Below are positions 1 through 8,532 of a stretch of DNA of 64,000 nucleotides, piece after piece. The translations under genes were made by a program, and so were the position numbers. Every line of letters starts with the position of its first letter. Positions within the stretch are counted from its first letter, which is position 1. The notes under the pieces are model-generated. The model was not told where the DNA came from, ran no database searches, and saw nothing but the letters and a program-made list of their open reading frames with translations. This stretch comes from Streptomyces lydicus (GTDB lineage: Bacteria; Actinomycetota; Actinomycetes; Streptomycetales; Streptomycetaceae): the NCBI RefSeq assembly GCF_001729485.1, contig NZ_CP017157.1, positions 7,130,001 through 7,194,000 on the forward strand, read 5' to 3'.

Positions 1-1
1 C

Positions 2-448
2 CAGCTCAAGGCCGAGCTGGAGCACCTGTCTGGTCCCGCACGCGCCGAGATCACCCAGAAGATCGCGGCGGCCCGCGAGGAAGGTGACCTGAAGGAGAAC
101 GCCGGGTACCACGCGGCCAAGGAGGAGCAGGGCAAGCAGGAGGCCCGCGTGCGCCAGCTGACCCAGCTGCTGCAGGCCGCGAAGGTCGGCGAGCCCCCCG
201 CCGCCAACGGCGTCGTCGCTCCCGGCATGGTCGTCACCATCGCGTTCGACGGGGACCCGGACGACACGCTTGAGTTCCTGCTGGCCTCGCGGGAGTACGC
301 GAGCTCGGACATCGAGACCTACTCCCCGCAGTCGCCGCTGGGCACGGGCGTGAACGGCAAGAAGATCGGGGCCGACGCGGAGTACGAGCTCCCGAACGGC
401 AAGAAGGCCAGCGTCAAGATTCTCGACGCCAAGCCGTACTCCGGCTGA
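2..448 (+). CDS. greA: Transcription elongation factor GreA (5' end outside window)
   Basis: The reading frame is open from base 2 and ends at a TGA at 446-448; the first few dozen codons lie outside the window. The protein has a coiled-coil N-terminal part (the EEGDLKENAGYHAAKEEQGK segment carries the acidic tip that enters the RNA polymerase secondary channel) and an FKBP-like C-terminal domain ending in NGKKASVKILDAKPYSG. GreA stimulates transcript cleavage by backtracked RNA polymerase. An internal GTG at 149 is not the start, because GreA homology continues upstream to the window edge. A strong hairpin follows 71 nt downstream and closes the convergent unit. Confidence 0.95.
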   Translation, partial: QLKAELEHLSGPARAEITQKIAAAREEGDLKENAGYHAAKEEQGKQEARVRQLTQLLQAAKVGEPPAANGVVAPGMVVTIAFDGDPDDTLEFLLASREYASSDIETYSPQSPLGTGVNGKKIGADAEYELPNGKKASVKILDAKPYSG

Positions 449-519
449 GAGCCGGCACCGGCCGGTGCCGCACACCGGCCGGGGGCCGCGTCCCACGGCC
501 CCCCCACCCCACGGATCGC

Positions 520-554
520 GAAGCGGCCCGGAGCACCAGGCTCCGGGCCGCTTC
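520..554. terminator. Bidirectional hairpin terminator between greA and the ABC permease
   Basis: Perfect 15-bp stem (520-534 pairs with 540-554) with a 5-nt loop. It lies between two convergent genes. There is no T-tract, which is normal for Streptomyces terminators. Confidence 0.75.
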
Positions 555-626
555 CGTGCGCCGCCTCACCAGGGGCCGCCGTACGGGCGCGGTGGCCCGG
601 CTGTGGCGGCCGTACACCCCAGGGGC

Positions 627-1505
627 TCAGGCGGTGGCCGAGCGGTACTTGCGGACCGCCAGCGTCCGGAAGACCGCGATGATCAGCACCGACCAGATCA
701 CCGACGCGATCACCGGGTGCTCCATCGGCCAGGCGCCGGTCACCGACGTGGTCCGCCCGCCGATGGTGTTGCCGAACAGCTCCCGGGCCGCGGCCACCGT
801 CGCACTGAACGGGTTCCACTCCGCGACGTGCTGGAGGAACACCGGCATGCCGTTGACCGGAACGAAGGCGTTGGAGATGAAGGTCAGCGGGAACAGCCAG
901 ATCAGCCCGCCGGAGGTGGCCGCCTCGGGCGTCCGCACCGAGAGCCCGATCAGCGCGCCGATCCAGGAGAACGCGTAGCCGAGCAGGAGCAGCAGGGCGA
1001 AGCCGGCCAGCACCTCGGCGAGGCTCTCGTGGGTCCGCCAGCCGATCAGCAGCGCGACGACGGCCAGCACCACCAGTGTCAGCGCGGTCTGTACGAGGTC
1101 GGCGAGGGTCCGCCCGGTGAGCACCGCGCCGCGCGACATCGGCAGCGACCGGAACCGGTCGATGAGCCCCTTGTGCATGTCGTCGGCGATACCGGCGCCC
1201 GCCCCCGCCGTGGCGAAGGTGACGGTCTGCGCGAAGATGCCGGCCATCAGGAACTCGCGGTACGCCTGGGCGTCGCCGACCGGGGCGCCGGGGATGTTGA
1301 TCGAACCGCCGAAGACGTACGTGAACAGCACCACGAACATGATCGGCTGGATCAGCCCGAAGATCACCACTTCGGGGATCCGCATCATCCGGATCAGATT
1401 GCGCTTGGCGACCACGAGCGAGTCGCGCACCGAGCGGCTGACACCGCTGCGGGCCTGCGGGGCCGGGGCGGGTGCGCCACCGGCCGTTCCGGTCACCGTG
1501 GTCAC
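627..1505 (-). CDS. ABC-2 type transporter permease (DrrB-like)
   Basis: A 292-residue membrane protein with a cytoplasmic Ala/Pro-rich N-terminus and about six hydrophobic segments, the layout of the ABC-2 permease family (DrrB, NodJ). It would form the membrane channel of an exporter for a hydrophobic compound. Its GTG start overlaps the stop of the upstream ATPase by 4 bp (1502-1505), so the two are translationally coupled. The family exports drugs or lipids, but the substrate cannot be read from the sequence and no biosynthetic cluster is adjacent. Confidence 0.9.
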   Translation of the reverse strand: MTTVTGTAGGAPAPAPQARSGVSRSVRDSLVVAKRNLIRMMRIPEVVIFGLIQPIMFVVLFTYVFGGSINIPGAPVGDAQAYREFLMAGIFAQTVTFATAGAGAGIADDMHKGLIDRFRSLPMSRGAVLTGRTLADLVQTALTLVVLAVVALLIGWRTHESLAEVLAGFALLLLLGYAFSWIGALIGLSVRTPEAATSGGLIWLFPLTFISNAFVPVNGMPVFLQHVAEWNPFSATVAAARELFGNTIGGRTTSVTGAWPMEHPVIASVIWSVLIIAVFRTLAVRKYRSATA

Positions 1506-2557
1506 TTCACGCCCTCCTTCTGCCGTCCGAGGCCGGCGGTGCCGGCGCCCTCGCCGCCGGCACCCTTCGCCGGGCCGGTATCGCCGTTCCCGTCCGCGGC
1601 CCCGGCGGCCTCGGCCGTCTCCGCCGCGTGCCCGGTCAGCGCTATGAACACGTCGTCGAGGGTGGGGCGGCGCAGTCCGATGTCGTCGATCTCCACGCCC
1701 CGGGTGTCCAGCTCGCGGATGACCTCGGCGAGCAGCTTGGCGCCGCCGGCCACCGGAACGGTGAGCTTGCGGGTGTGCGGCTCGACCGTCCCCTCGCCCT
1801 TGCCGAAGCCCCGCAGGACCTCCTCGGCGACGGTGAGGTGCTCGGGGGCGTGCACCACGACCTCGACGCGCTCACCGCCGGTGCGCGCCTTGAGCTGGTC
1901 GGAGGTGCCACGGGCGATGACCTTGCCGTGGTCGACGACGCAGATGTCGTGCGCGAGGCGGTCGGCCTCCTCCAGGTACTGGGTGGTGAGCAGCAGCGTC
2001 GTGCCACCCGCGACCAGTTCCTGGATGACGTCCCACAGTGCCTGGCGGTTGCGCGGGTCGAGGCCGGTGGTCGGTTCGTCCATGAACATCACGGGCGGGC
2101 TGACGACCAGTGCGGCCGCGAGGTCGAGCCGGCGGCGCATGCCGCCGGAGTAGGTCTTGGCGGTGCGGTCGGCGGCGTCGCCCAGGTTGAAGCGCTCCAG
2201 CAGCTCGACGGCCCGGCGCTTGGCGTCCCGGCCGCTCATCTGGTAGAGCTGACCGACCATCATCAGGTTCTCGCGGCCGGTCAAGTACTCGTCCACGGCG
2301 GCGAATTGGCCGGACAGACCTATCGAGCGGCGCACCTTGTCGGGGTGGGCGAGGACATCGATGCCGGCAACGTGTGCCGTGCCCCGGTCGGGCCGGAGAA
2401 GGGTCGTCAGGACCCGTACGGCGGTGGTCTTGCCGGCACCGTTGGGGCCGAGCATTCCGAGGACGGTTCCTTCGGGAACGTCGAGGTCGACGCCGTCCAG
2501 TGCCCTCACGTCGCCGAAGGTCTTCACCAGACCTTCGGCGTAAATGGCGCCTGGCAT
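1502..2557 (-). CDS. Daunorubicin-resistance-type ABC transporter ATP-binding protein (DrrA-like)
   Basis: Start chosen at the ATG at 2557 (protein MPGAIYAEGLVKTFGD...), which has a GGGAG ribosome binding site 7 nt upstream; the frame extends further upstream without homology. The protein has Walker A (GPNGAGKTT), Q-loop, signature (YSGGMRRR) and Walker B (VMFMDEPTTGLD) motifs in order. A DrrA-type C-terminal domain (about residues 220-310) is followed by a disordered Gly/Ala tail of about 35 residues. It powers the permease encoded immediately downstream. A near-palindrome with a possible promoter lies about 140-170 bp upstream. Confidence 0.93.
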   Translation of the reverse strand: MPGAIYAEGLVKTFGDVRALDGVDLDVPEGTVLGMLGPNGAGKTTAVRVLTTLLRPDRGTAHVAGIDVLAHPDKVRRSIGLSGQFAAVDEYLTGRENLMMVGQLYQMSGRDAKRRAVELLERFNLGDAADRTAKTYSGGMRRRLDLAAALVVSPPVMFMDEPTTGLDPRNRQALWDVIQELVAGGTTLLLTTQYLEEADRLAHDICVVDHGKVIARGTSDQLKARTGGERVEVVVHAPEHLTVAEEVLRGFGKGEGTVEPHTRKLTVPVAGGAKLLAEVIRELDTRGVEIDDIGLRRPTLDDVFIALTGHAAETAEAAGAADGNGDTGPAKGAGGEGAGTAGLGRQKEGVK

Positions 2558-2694
2558 ATGGGTACTCCCATGGCTTGGGTCAGTTCCAGGTCGAATATTA
2601 CGTTTGGCGGCCCATGCCTGCTCTGCGGGCATAAGTCGCCTCCGGAACGCCGTAGCCGATCGCCGAACACGGTCGGCGGCACCCCGTCACCGGG

Positions 2695-2726
2695 ATGCTA
2701 CTCGGAAACGCGATACATCGCGATAT
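2695..2726 (-). promoter_or_regulatory. Candidate promoter/operator for the ABC exporter operon
   Basis: On the minus strand a TAGCAT hexamer (2695-2700) could be a -10 box. About 12 bp upstream of it, where a -35 would sit, is the near-palindrome ATATCGCGATGTAT (2713-2726, one mismatch around a perfect ATCGCGAT core). A second cgcgata copy adjoins it. Such a site over the -35 would suit a repressor; no regulator gene is adjacent. This is inference from layout only. Confidence 0.35.
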
Positions 2727-2835
2727 GAATGCGGGATTCCGTCACGCCATACGGCAACCACTCCGCCGGCACTCCCCCGCGAGCCCCGGGCGCCGCACCG
2801 GGCCCCCGGCCGACGGTCCCCGGCGCGCTACTCCG

Positions 2836-4116
2836 CTACTCCGCGACCACGTATCCCGCGTCCGCGAGCGCCGCGCGCACCTCGTCGCAGTGCACCGGGC
2901 CCTTGGTCTCCAGATGCAGCTCCACCTCGACCTCGGTCAGCCCGAGCCGCGGGTCGGTCCGCACGTGACCGATGTCGAGGACGTTCGCGTCGACCGCCGT
3001 CAGCACACTGAGCAGCGTCTCCAGCGCCCCCGGCCGGTCCGTCAGCCGCAGCCGCAGCGACAGGTAGCGGCCCCCGGCGGCCATGCCGAACCGCAGGATG
3101 CGCTGGAGCAGCAGCGGGTCGACGTTGCCGCCGGACAGCACCGCCACCACCGGCCCCTCGAAGGACTCCGGGTCGGCGAGCAGCGCCGCCACCGGGCTCG
3201 CCCCGGCCGGCTCCACCACCAGCTTCGCCCGCTCCAGACACAGCAGCAGCGCGCTGGAGAGCTGGTCCTCGGAGACCGTACGGACCTCGTCCACCATTCC
3301 CTGGACGATCCCGAAGGGCACCTCGCCCGGCCGCCCGACCTTGATGCCGTCCGCCATCGTCGACAGCCTCTCGACCGCCACCGGACGCCCGGCCGCCAGC
3401 GACGGCGGGTAGCAGGCCGCGCCCGCCGCCTGCACCCCGACGACCCGCACGTCCGGCCGCAGCGTCTTGACCACGAGCGCGATGCCCGCCGCGAGTCCGC
3501 CGCCGCCCACCCCGACGACGACGGTCCGCACCTCCGGGCACTGTTCGAGGATCTCCAGGCCGACCGTGCCCTGACCGGCGATGATGTCGCGGTGGTCGAA
3601 GGGGTGGATGAAGACCGCGCCGGTCTCGCGCGCGTACTCCTCGGCGGCGGCCAGCGTCTCGTCCACCACCTGGCCCTGCAGCCGTACCTCCGCGCCGTAT
3701 TCGCGGGTCGCGGCCACCTTGGGCAGCGGGGCCCCGACCGGCATGAAGACCGTGGAGCGCACGCCCAGCAGGGACGCCGCGAGGGCGACGCCCTGGGCGT
3801 GGTTGCCCGCGCTCGCGGCCACCACGCCGGCCGCCCGCTCCTCCGCGGAGAGCCCGGCGATCCGCACGTACGCGCCGCGGATCTTGAACGAGCCGGTGCG
3901 CTGGAGGTTCTCGCACTTGAGGTGCACGGGCGCGCCGACCAGTCCGGACAGATAGCGGCTGCCCTCCATCGCGGTCGCACGGGAGACCCCGGAGAGCATC
4001 TTGTGTGCCTCGCGCACGTCCTCGACCGTGATCGGGGCGTCGGCGGCCGGCGGGGCGTCGGCGCGGTGGGCGGAGGCGGAGGTCTCGTGCGGCGTACGCG
4101 GCGATTGAGCGGCCAT
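2836..4116 (-). CDS. ilvA: Threonine ammonia-lyase (threonine dehydratase) with C-terminal ACT domain
   Basis: A pyridoxal-phosphate enzyme that deaminates threonine to 2-oxobutyrate, feeding isoleucine synthesis or propionyl-CoA. Start taken at the ATG at 4116; 426 residues. The PLP lysine lies in GSFKIRGAY (about residue 92) and the phosphate-binding glycine loop is VGVGGGGLAAG. The last ~85 residues (RLRLTDRPGALETLL...) form a single ACT-like domain, so the layout is that of the short bacterial form rather than the ~510-residue E. coli IlvA with a double ACT domain. The first ~35 residues are a low-complexity Ala/Pro extension. Divergent to the MarR gene. Confidence 0.93.
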   Translation of the reverse strand: MAAQSPRTPHETSASAHRADAPPAADAPITVEDVREAHKMLSGVSRATAMEGSRYLSGLVGAPVHLKCENLQRTGSFKIRGAYVRIAGLSAEERAAGVVAASAGNHAQGVALAASLLGVRSTVFMPVGAPLPKVAATREYGAEVRLQGQVVDETLAAAEEYARETGAVFIHPFDHRDIIAGQGTVGLEILEQCPEVRTVVVGVGGGGLAAGIALVVKTLRPDVRVVGVQAAGAACYPPSLAAGRPVAVERLSTMADGIKVGRPGEVPFGIVQGMVDEVRTVSEDQLSSALLLCLERAKLVVEPAGASPVAALLADPESFEGPVVAVLSGGNVDPLLLQRILRFGMAAGGRYLSLRLRLTDRPGALETLLSVLTAVDANVLDIGHVRTDPRLGLTEVEVELHLETKGPVHCDEVRAALADAGYVVAE

Positions 4117-4279
4117 GCCGCCAGTCTCGCAGTTCGCCCCGCGGCGGGCCCGCCCGGCCGCGGGCACCACCCAGGGGTTACGGCGCGTTGTCGGAATGGA
4201 CAGCGCAGGTACACGGTGCGCCGCGTCCGCGTACGCTGTCCCCCAATCCGTACGCATCCCATGAAGCGAGCACCCGGCC

Positions 4280-4780
4280 ATGCCCACCTCTTCGGACATG
4301 ACGACCCACACCGACCCCGCTCTTCTCGACGCGCTGCAGCACCAAGTGGCCGTCTTCGCCCGCCGCGCAGAACAGAGCCGGCTCGGCGGCGTCGGGCAGG
4401 CGCGCAACTCCATGGACCGCGCCGCCTACCTGCTGCTCAACCGCCTGGACCAGGAAGGTCCGATGGGGGTCAAGGCGCTGGCCGCCGGCATGGGCATCGA
4501 CTCCTCGACGGTCACCCGGCAGGTCGCCCCGCTGGTCGACTCCGGGCTGGTCAGCCGCGCCACCCACCCCGAGGACGGGCGGGCCGTGGTGCTCCAGCTG
4601 TCCGAGCGCGGACACGCCCGGCTGGACGAGGTGCGCGCCTCGCGCCGCGCGCTGATGGCCCTGGTGACGGAGGAGTGGTCCGAGGAGGAGCGCGCGGCCT
4701 TCACCACGCTCCTGACGCGCTTCAACGCCTCCCTCTCCGACATCACCGCCTCCTTGACGCCTACGGGTCAGTCCTCCTGA
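4280..4780 (+). CDS. MarR-family transcriptional regulator
   Basis: A 166-residue winged-helix protein. The recognition region (ALAAGMGIDSSTVTRQ) is followed by the wing RATHPEDGRAVVLQLSERG, whose DGR signature is typical of MarR proteins, and by C-terminal dimerisation helices. The ATG at 4280 is used; a downstream ATG at 4298 (MTTHTDP) is possible. It is divergent from ilvA with about 160 bp between. That gap contains GGACAGCG (4198-4205) and its inverted copy CGCTGTCC (4234-4241), possibly part of an operator. Ligand and targets are unknown. Confidence 0.9.
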   Translation: MPTSSDMTTHTDPALLDALQHQVAVFARRAEQSRLGGVGQARNSMDRAAYLLLNRLDQEGPMGVKALAAGMGIDSSTVTRQVAPLVDSGLVSRATHPEDGRAVVLQLSERGHARLDEVRASRRALMALVTEEWSEEERAAFTTLLTRFNASLSDITASLTPTGQSS

Positions 4781-4973
4781 GGGAGGGCGGCCGGAGACGC
4801 GCCGCCCCTCGGGCAGGACATCGGACGCCGGGCCGCGTGGCCGGGAGCACGCCGCTCCCCCGCCACGCGGTCCGTCACGTCTTCTGACCAAACCGTCACG
4901 CCTCTTGACCGGGTGGCCGCGCTGCCGTGCCATAGGAGCCCAGGGGTCGGGTGTCCGTCATCCGGGAGGCGCG

Positions 4974-5522
4974 GTGCGAGAGCGGCGGCCGGCGCGGCAA
5001 CGCCGCCAGGACCGGGAGTTCGAGTCGTTCGTGGCGGGCACGGCGGGCCGGCTGCTGCACGCCGCCGCCCTGCTGACCGGTGAACCGGCGTCCCGCCCCG
5101 CCCCGGCAGCCGAGGAGTTGCTGACCTACGCACTGGCGCGGACGTACGCCGTCTGGCACCGGCTGCGCGGCGAGGATCCGTACGCACGCGTCCGCGAGGA
5201 GATGGCCGCCCGCTTCGCCCGCACCGCCCGGCGGCACCGCGGCCCCCGGGGCGGGCTCACCGGCCCGCTCTCCCCGCAGGAGCGGCTGGTGCTGGTCCTG
5301 CGGCTGCACGAGGGCGAGGCCGAGGAACAGACCGCGGCCCAACTCGGCCTGCCCGCGGAGCGCGTGCACGCCCTGTGCCTGCGCGCGCTCGCGGAGCTGC
5401 GCAGCCACCACCCGGAGCCGGCACCGGCCGGCGGACCGGATGCGGGGCGGCGAGGGGCCGGCGGACCGGGGGCCGGCGGACCGGACCGGCCGGATCCACG
5501 ACCTCAGCCGGCCGCCTCGTGA
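4974..5522 (+). CDS. Divergent SigE-family ECF sigma-like protein
   Basis: The GTG at 4974 with a GGGAGG ribosome binding site 4 nt upstream gives 182 residues. A degenerate region 2 (REFESFVAGTAGRLLHAAAL...) is followed by region 4 (LSPQERLVLVLRLHEGEAEE, then an HTH around AQLGLPAERVHALCLRAL). The C-terminus is a repetitive Gly/Pro/Arg tail containing several AGGP repeats. Key region 2 residues of active ECF factors are hard to find, so it may be a weak or non-canonical sigma factor. Its stop overlaps the next gene's start (GTGA), which fits a sigma/anti-sigma type pair. Confidence 0.65.
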   Translation: MRERRPARQRRQDREFESFVAGTAGRLLHAAALLTGEPASRPAPAAEELLTYALARTYAVWHRLRGEDPYARVREEMAARFARTARRHRGPRGGLTGPLSPQERLVLVLRLHEGEAEEQTAAQLGLPAERVHALCLRALAELRSHHPEPAPAGGPDAGRRGAGGPGAGGPDRPDPRPQPAAS

Positions 5523-5854
5523 TCCCGCCCGGCTCACCTCCGCCCGGCGGCGCGGGGTCCTCCGGCCCGCCCGCGCTCGACCCCGAGGCCGTCGGTCTCC
5601 CCGGGGCGGGGGTACCCGACCGCAAGGAGACCGAGGTACGGCGGATGCTGGCCGGGCCGCGTCCGCCCGTACCGCCCGACCTCGCCGCCCGGGCCCTCGC
5701 CCGGGGCCGCCGGTTCCTCGCCCACCGCCGGCTGCTGCGCCGCGTCGGCTGGCTCCTCGCGGTGCTGGCGCTGGCGGCACTGGCCTGGCTCGCGGTGAGC
5801 CGGCCCTGGCTGCCGCCGCCGGCTCACACCACCCCTCCCGCGGAGGGGTGGTGA
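5519..5854 (+). CDS. Small single-span membrane protein, coupled to the sigma-like gene
   Basis: GTG at 5519 overlaps the preceding TGA in GTGA, so translation is coupled. The 111-residue protein has a Pro/Gly-rich N-terminus, a conserved-looking segment (DRKETEVRRMLAGPRPPVPP, then DLAARALARGRRFL) and one transmembrane helix (LLAVLALAALAWLAVS) near the C-terminus. The arrangement resembles short anti-sigma-like membrane proteins encoded after SigE-family genes, but no zinc-binding HxxxCxxC motif is present. The role is inferred from position only. Confidence 0.65.
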   Translation: MIPPGSPPPGGAGSSGPPALDPEAVGLPGAGVPDRKETEVRRMLAGPRPPVPPDLAARALARGRRFLAHRRLLRRVGWLLAVLALAALAWLAVSRPWLPPPAHTTPPAEGW

Positions 5855-5929
5855 AGCACGGCCGCGACGCCGGTCAGCCCGCCGGGCCGGGCGGGCTCAC
5901 CGACGCCGGCGTGCGTCCGACTTCCGGCT

Positions 5930-7090
5930 TCAGCCCAGCGCCTGGGTGAGGTCGGCCAGCAGGTCGTCGGCGGACTCGATGCCGACCGAGAGGCGTACCA
6001 GGTCGTTGGGGACCTCCAGCGCGGAACCGGCCGTCGAGGCGTGGGTCATCCGTCCCGGGTGCTCGATCAGCGACTCGACGCCGCCCAGCGACTCGCCGAG
6101 GGTGAACAGCTGGGCCCGGTTGCACACCTCGACCGCCGCCTGCTCACCGCCCGCGACCTGGAACGACACCATGCCGCCGAAGGAGCGCATCTGCTTGGCG
6201 GCGATCTCGTGGCCCGGGTGCTCGGCCAGTCCCGGGTAGTAGACGCGGGTCACCTTCTTGTGCGAGGCGAGCAACTCCGCGACGCGCGCCGCGTTCGCGC
6301 TGTGCCGGTCCATGCGGACGGCCAGCGTCTTGATGCCGCGCATCACCAGCCAGGCGTCGAAGGGGCCGGCGATCGCACCCATCGCGTTCTGGTGGAAGGC
6401 GAGTTCCTCGCCGAGGGCGTCGTCGTTGACGACCAGGGCGCCACCGACCACGTCCGAGTGACCGCCCATGTACTTGGTGGTGGAGTACACCACCACGTCC
6501 GCGCCGAGGGCGAGCGGCTGCTGGAGGTAGGGGCTGGCGAAGGTGTTGTCGACGACGAGCCGGGCGCCGCCCTCACGGGCGATGCCGGCCAGCGCCTCGA
6601 TGTCGGTGATGCCGAGCAGGGGGTTGCTGGGCGTCTCCACCCAGACCACCTTCGTACGGGGCCGCAGCGCCTCGCGTACGGCCTTCGGGTCGGAGGTGTC
6701 GGCCACCGACCACTCCACGCCCCACCGCTCGACGACCTTGGCGAAGAGCCGGAACGTTCCGCCGTAGGCGTCGTTCGGGATGACCACGTGGTCCCCGGGG
6801 GACAGCAGGGACCGCAGCAGGCAGTCCTCGGCGGCGAGGCCGGAGGCGAAGGCCAGGCCACGGCGGCCGCCGTCGAGGGCGGCGAGATTCTCTTCCAGGG
6901 CGGTACGGGTCGGGTTGGCGCTGCGGCTGTACTCGTAGCCGCCGCGCAGCCCGCCCACGCCGTCCTGCTTGTAAGTGGATACCTGGTAGATGGGCGGCAC
7001 CACCGCGCCGGTGGCCTGGTCGGGCTCCTGACCTGCGTGGATGGCGAGGGTCTCAAAGTGCTGGTGGCGCTGGTCGCGCTGTTCGCTCAT
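5930..7090 (-). CDS. metB: Cystathionine gamma-synthase / trans-sulfuration PLP enzyme
   Basis: 386 residues from the ATG at 7090. It shows the Cys/Met metabolism PLP-enzyme hallmarks: YEYSRSANPTRTALE near the N-terminus, DNTFASPYLQQPL, and the PLP lysine in STTKYMGGHSD. It would join O-acyl-homoserine to cysteine to form cystathionine, and enzymes of this family often also act as gamma-lyases. The first residues (MSEQRDQRHQHFETLAIHAG) match the family start. It is convergent with the small membrane gene and divergent from the following hypothetical gene. Confidence 0.93.
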   Translation of the reverse strand: MSEQRDQRHQHFETLAIHAGQEPDQATGAVVPPIYQVSTYKQDGVGGLRGGYEYSRSANPTRTALEENLAALDGGRRGLAFASGLAAEDCLLRSLLSPGDHVVIPNDAYGGTFRLFAKVVERWGVEWSVADTSDPKAVREALRPRTKVVWVETPSNPLLGITDIEALAGIAREGGARLVVDNTFASPYLQQPLALGADVVVYSTTKYMGGHSDVVGGALVVNDDALGEELAFHQNAMGAIAGPFDAWLVMRGIKTLAVRMDRHSANAARVAELLASHKKVTRVYYPGLAEHPGHEIAAKQMRSFGGMVSFQVAGGEQAAVEVCNRAQLFTLGESLGGVESLIEHPGRMTHASTAGSALEVPNDLVRLSVGIESADDLLADLTQALG

Positions 7091-7236
7091 GCCTGCCGAG
7101 GGTAGTCGCCCGCGCGACCGGCCTTCCCGGAACTTTCTGGTTCGCTTGATAGTGGATACATACGAGAAGCCGCCTCCCACCCCCGGCCACAGGTCAACGG
7201 CTCCGGATCACAGGTCTCAGGTACAGGACACCCCAC

Positions 7237-8361
7237 ATGGACGCTCTGCTGGTTCTCCTCGCCGCGCTCGCGCTCGGCGGCCTCGTCTTCCTCCCCTGGA
7301 TGCGGCGCCGGCGAGCCGTCCGGGACACCCGGCAGGGCCTGATGGTGGCCTCCGACCCGATGGCGGGCTACGGCTTCGTACCGCTGGACCAGCTCGACGT
7401 ACGGCTGCCGGGCCCCGACCAGGAGCTGGAGGACGCGCTCGCCGAGATCCGCCGCACGCACGACTGGCGCCCGGCGGCCGCCCTGCTGAAGTCCACCGGC
7501 GACGACTGGGAGCGCCGCTGGCAGCGGGTGCAGACGCTGGCCGGCGCCGCCGCCTTCGAGCTGGCCGAGGGAGCGCAGGACGGCGGGCGCCGCACCGGCG
7601 GCATCTGGCTGCGCACCTGGCGTTCGGAGGCGCCCAAGGACCCCGGCGGCGCCCAGACGCACGCCCAGTTCCTCGTCGTCCAGGCGCTGCGCGACCCGGG
7701 CTCCCAGGACTTCCGCATGATCCTCGAAGAGGCCCGTACGGTCTGCCGCGAGGCGGGCCTGCTGGCCCCGGGCAGCCCGATCCCGTACATCATCGAGCTC
7801 GCCGCCGCCCGCGGCCTGGGCGACCGCCCGGCCGACTACGAGGAGCTCTGGTCCAAGGTCGTCCAGCGCGCCCCGCAGCACATGGGCGCGCACCTCGCCG
7901 CCCTCCCCTACTGGTCGCAGAAGTGGCACGGCTCCCGCCAGGAGGCCGAGGCGTTCGCCGAACGCGCCGCCGCCGGCGCCCCCGCCGGCACCCTCCTCCC
8001 CGCCCTCCCCCTCTTCGCGGTGTACGAGCACCTCCCCGAGGCCAACATGGTCCGCAGCCTCTATCAGAGCGCGGTCGTCGAGCGCGCCATCGAGGGCGCC
8101 CACTTCGCCCTCCGCAAGGCCCCCGCCGACCACCCCATGGCGCCGCACGTCCGGCACCTGCTCGTCTGGTTCCTCGTACGCGCCGAGCGCTACGCCGAGG
8201 CCATGGAGCAGCTCCGCCTCGTCGACGGCCACGTGGGCGCGGTGCCCTGGTCCTACGGCCGCAGCCCCGCCGCCGAGTACGCCGCCTACCGTGCCCTGGC
8301 CATCGCCGGCTGGGAACAACTCGGCGGCACCTCCACCGGCTTCCCCCAGGACCGCCCGTAA
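7237..8361 (+). CDS. Conserved membrane-anchored hypothetical protein
   Basis: 374 residues: an N-terminal membrane anchor (LLVLLAALALGGLVFLPW) followed by a stop-transfer RRRR, then a soluble helical region with many Ala/Leu/Arg helices reminiscent of TPR-like repeats. It is rich in Trp (DWRPAA, DDWERRW, WLRTWR). I do not recognise a named family with certainty; similar proteins are widespread in Streptomyces. It lies just upstream of msrA in the same direction, about 170 bp apart across a pyrimidine-rich spacer. Confidence 0.8.
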   Translation: MDALLVLLAALALGGLVFLPWMRRRRAVRDTRQGLMVASDPMAGYGFVPLDQLDVRLPGPDQELEDALAEIRRTHDWRPAAALLKSTGDDWERRWQRVQTLAGAAAFELAEGAQDGGRRTGGIWLRTWRSEAPKDPGGAQTHAQFLVVQALRDPGSQDFRMILEEARTVCREAGLLAPGSPIPYIIELAAARGLGDRPADYEELWSKVVQRAPQHMGAHLAALPYWSQKWHGSRQEAEAFAERAAAGAPAGTLLPALPLFAVYEHLPEANMVRSLYQSAVVERAIEGAHFALRKAPADHPMAPHVRHLLVWFLVRAERYAEAMEQLRLVDGHVGAVPWSYGRSPAAEYAAYRALAIAGWEQLGGTSTGFPQDRP

Positions 8362-8532
8362 AGCCCCGCAAGCATCACCGGCCACCGGCCCCCGGCGCGG
8401 AATGTCACCGCCCCACCCGACGTTCACGAGTGACCGGCCCCTCCCCACAACCACCACCGCCCGCCACGCACCCCCTCCCTCCCTCTCCTCCCCTCCCTCG
8501 CCCGTCCGTGCCGCCCCTGGAGCCTGATCCTG

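Noticed and set aside
465..2153. Long plus-strand frame antisense to the ABC transporter genes
   Set aside because: Composition is Arg/Gly/Pro-rich without domains; the minus-strand genes in the same place have full motif sets. A typical GC-rich shadow frame.
627..2557. DrrA/DrrB pair considered as part of an antibiotic gene cluster
   Set aside because: No biosynthetic genes on either side; flanked by greA and ilvA, so treated as a stand-alone exporter.
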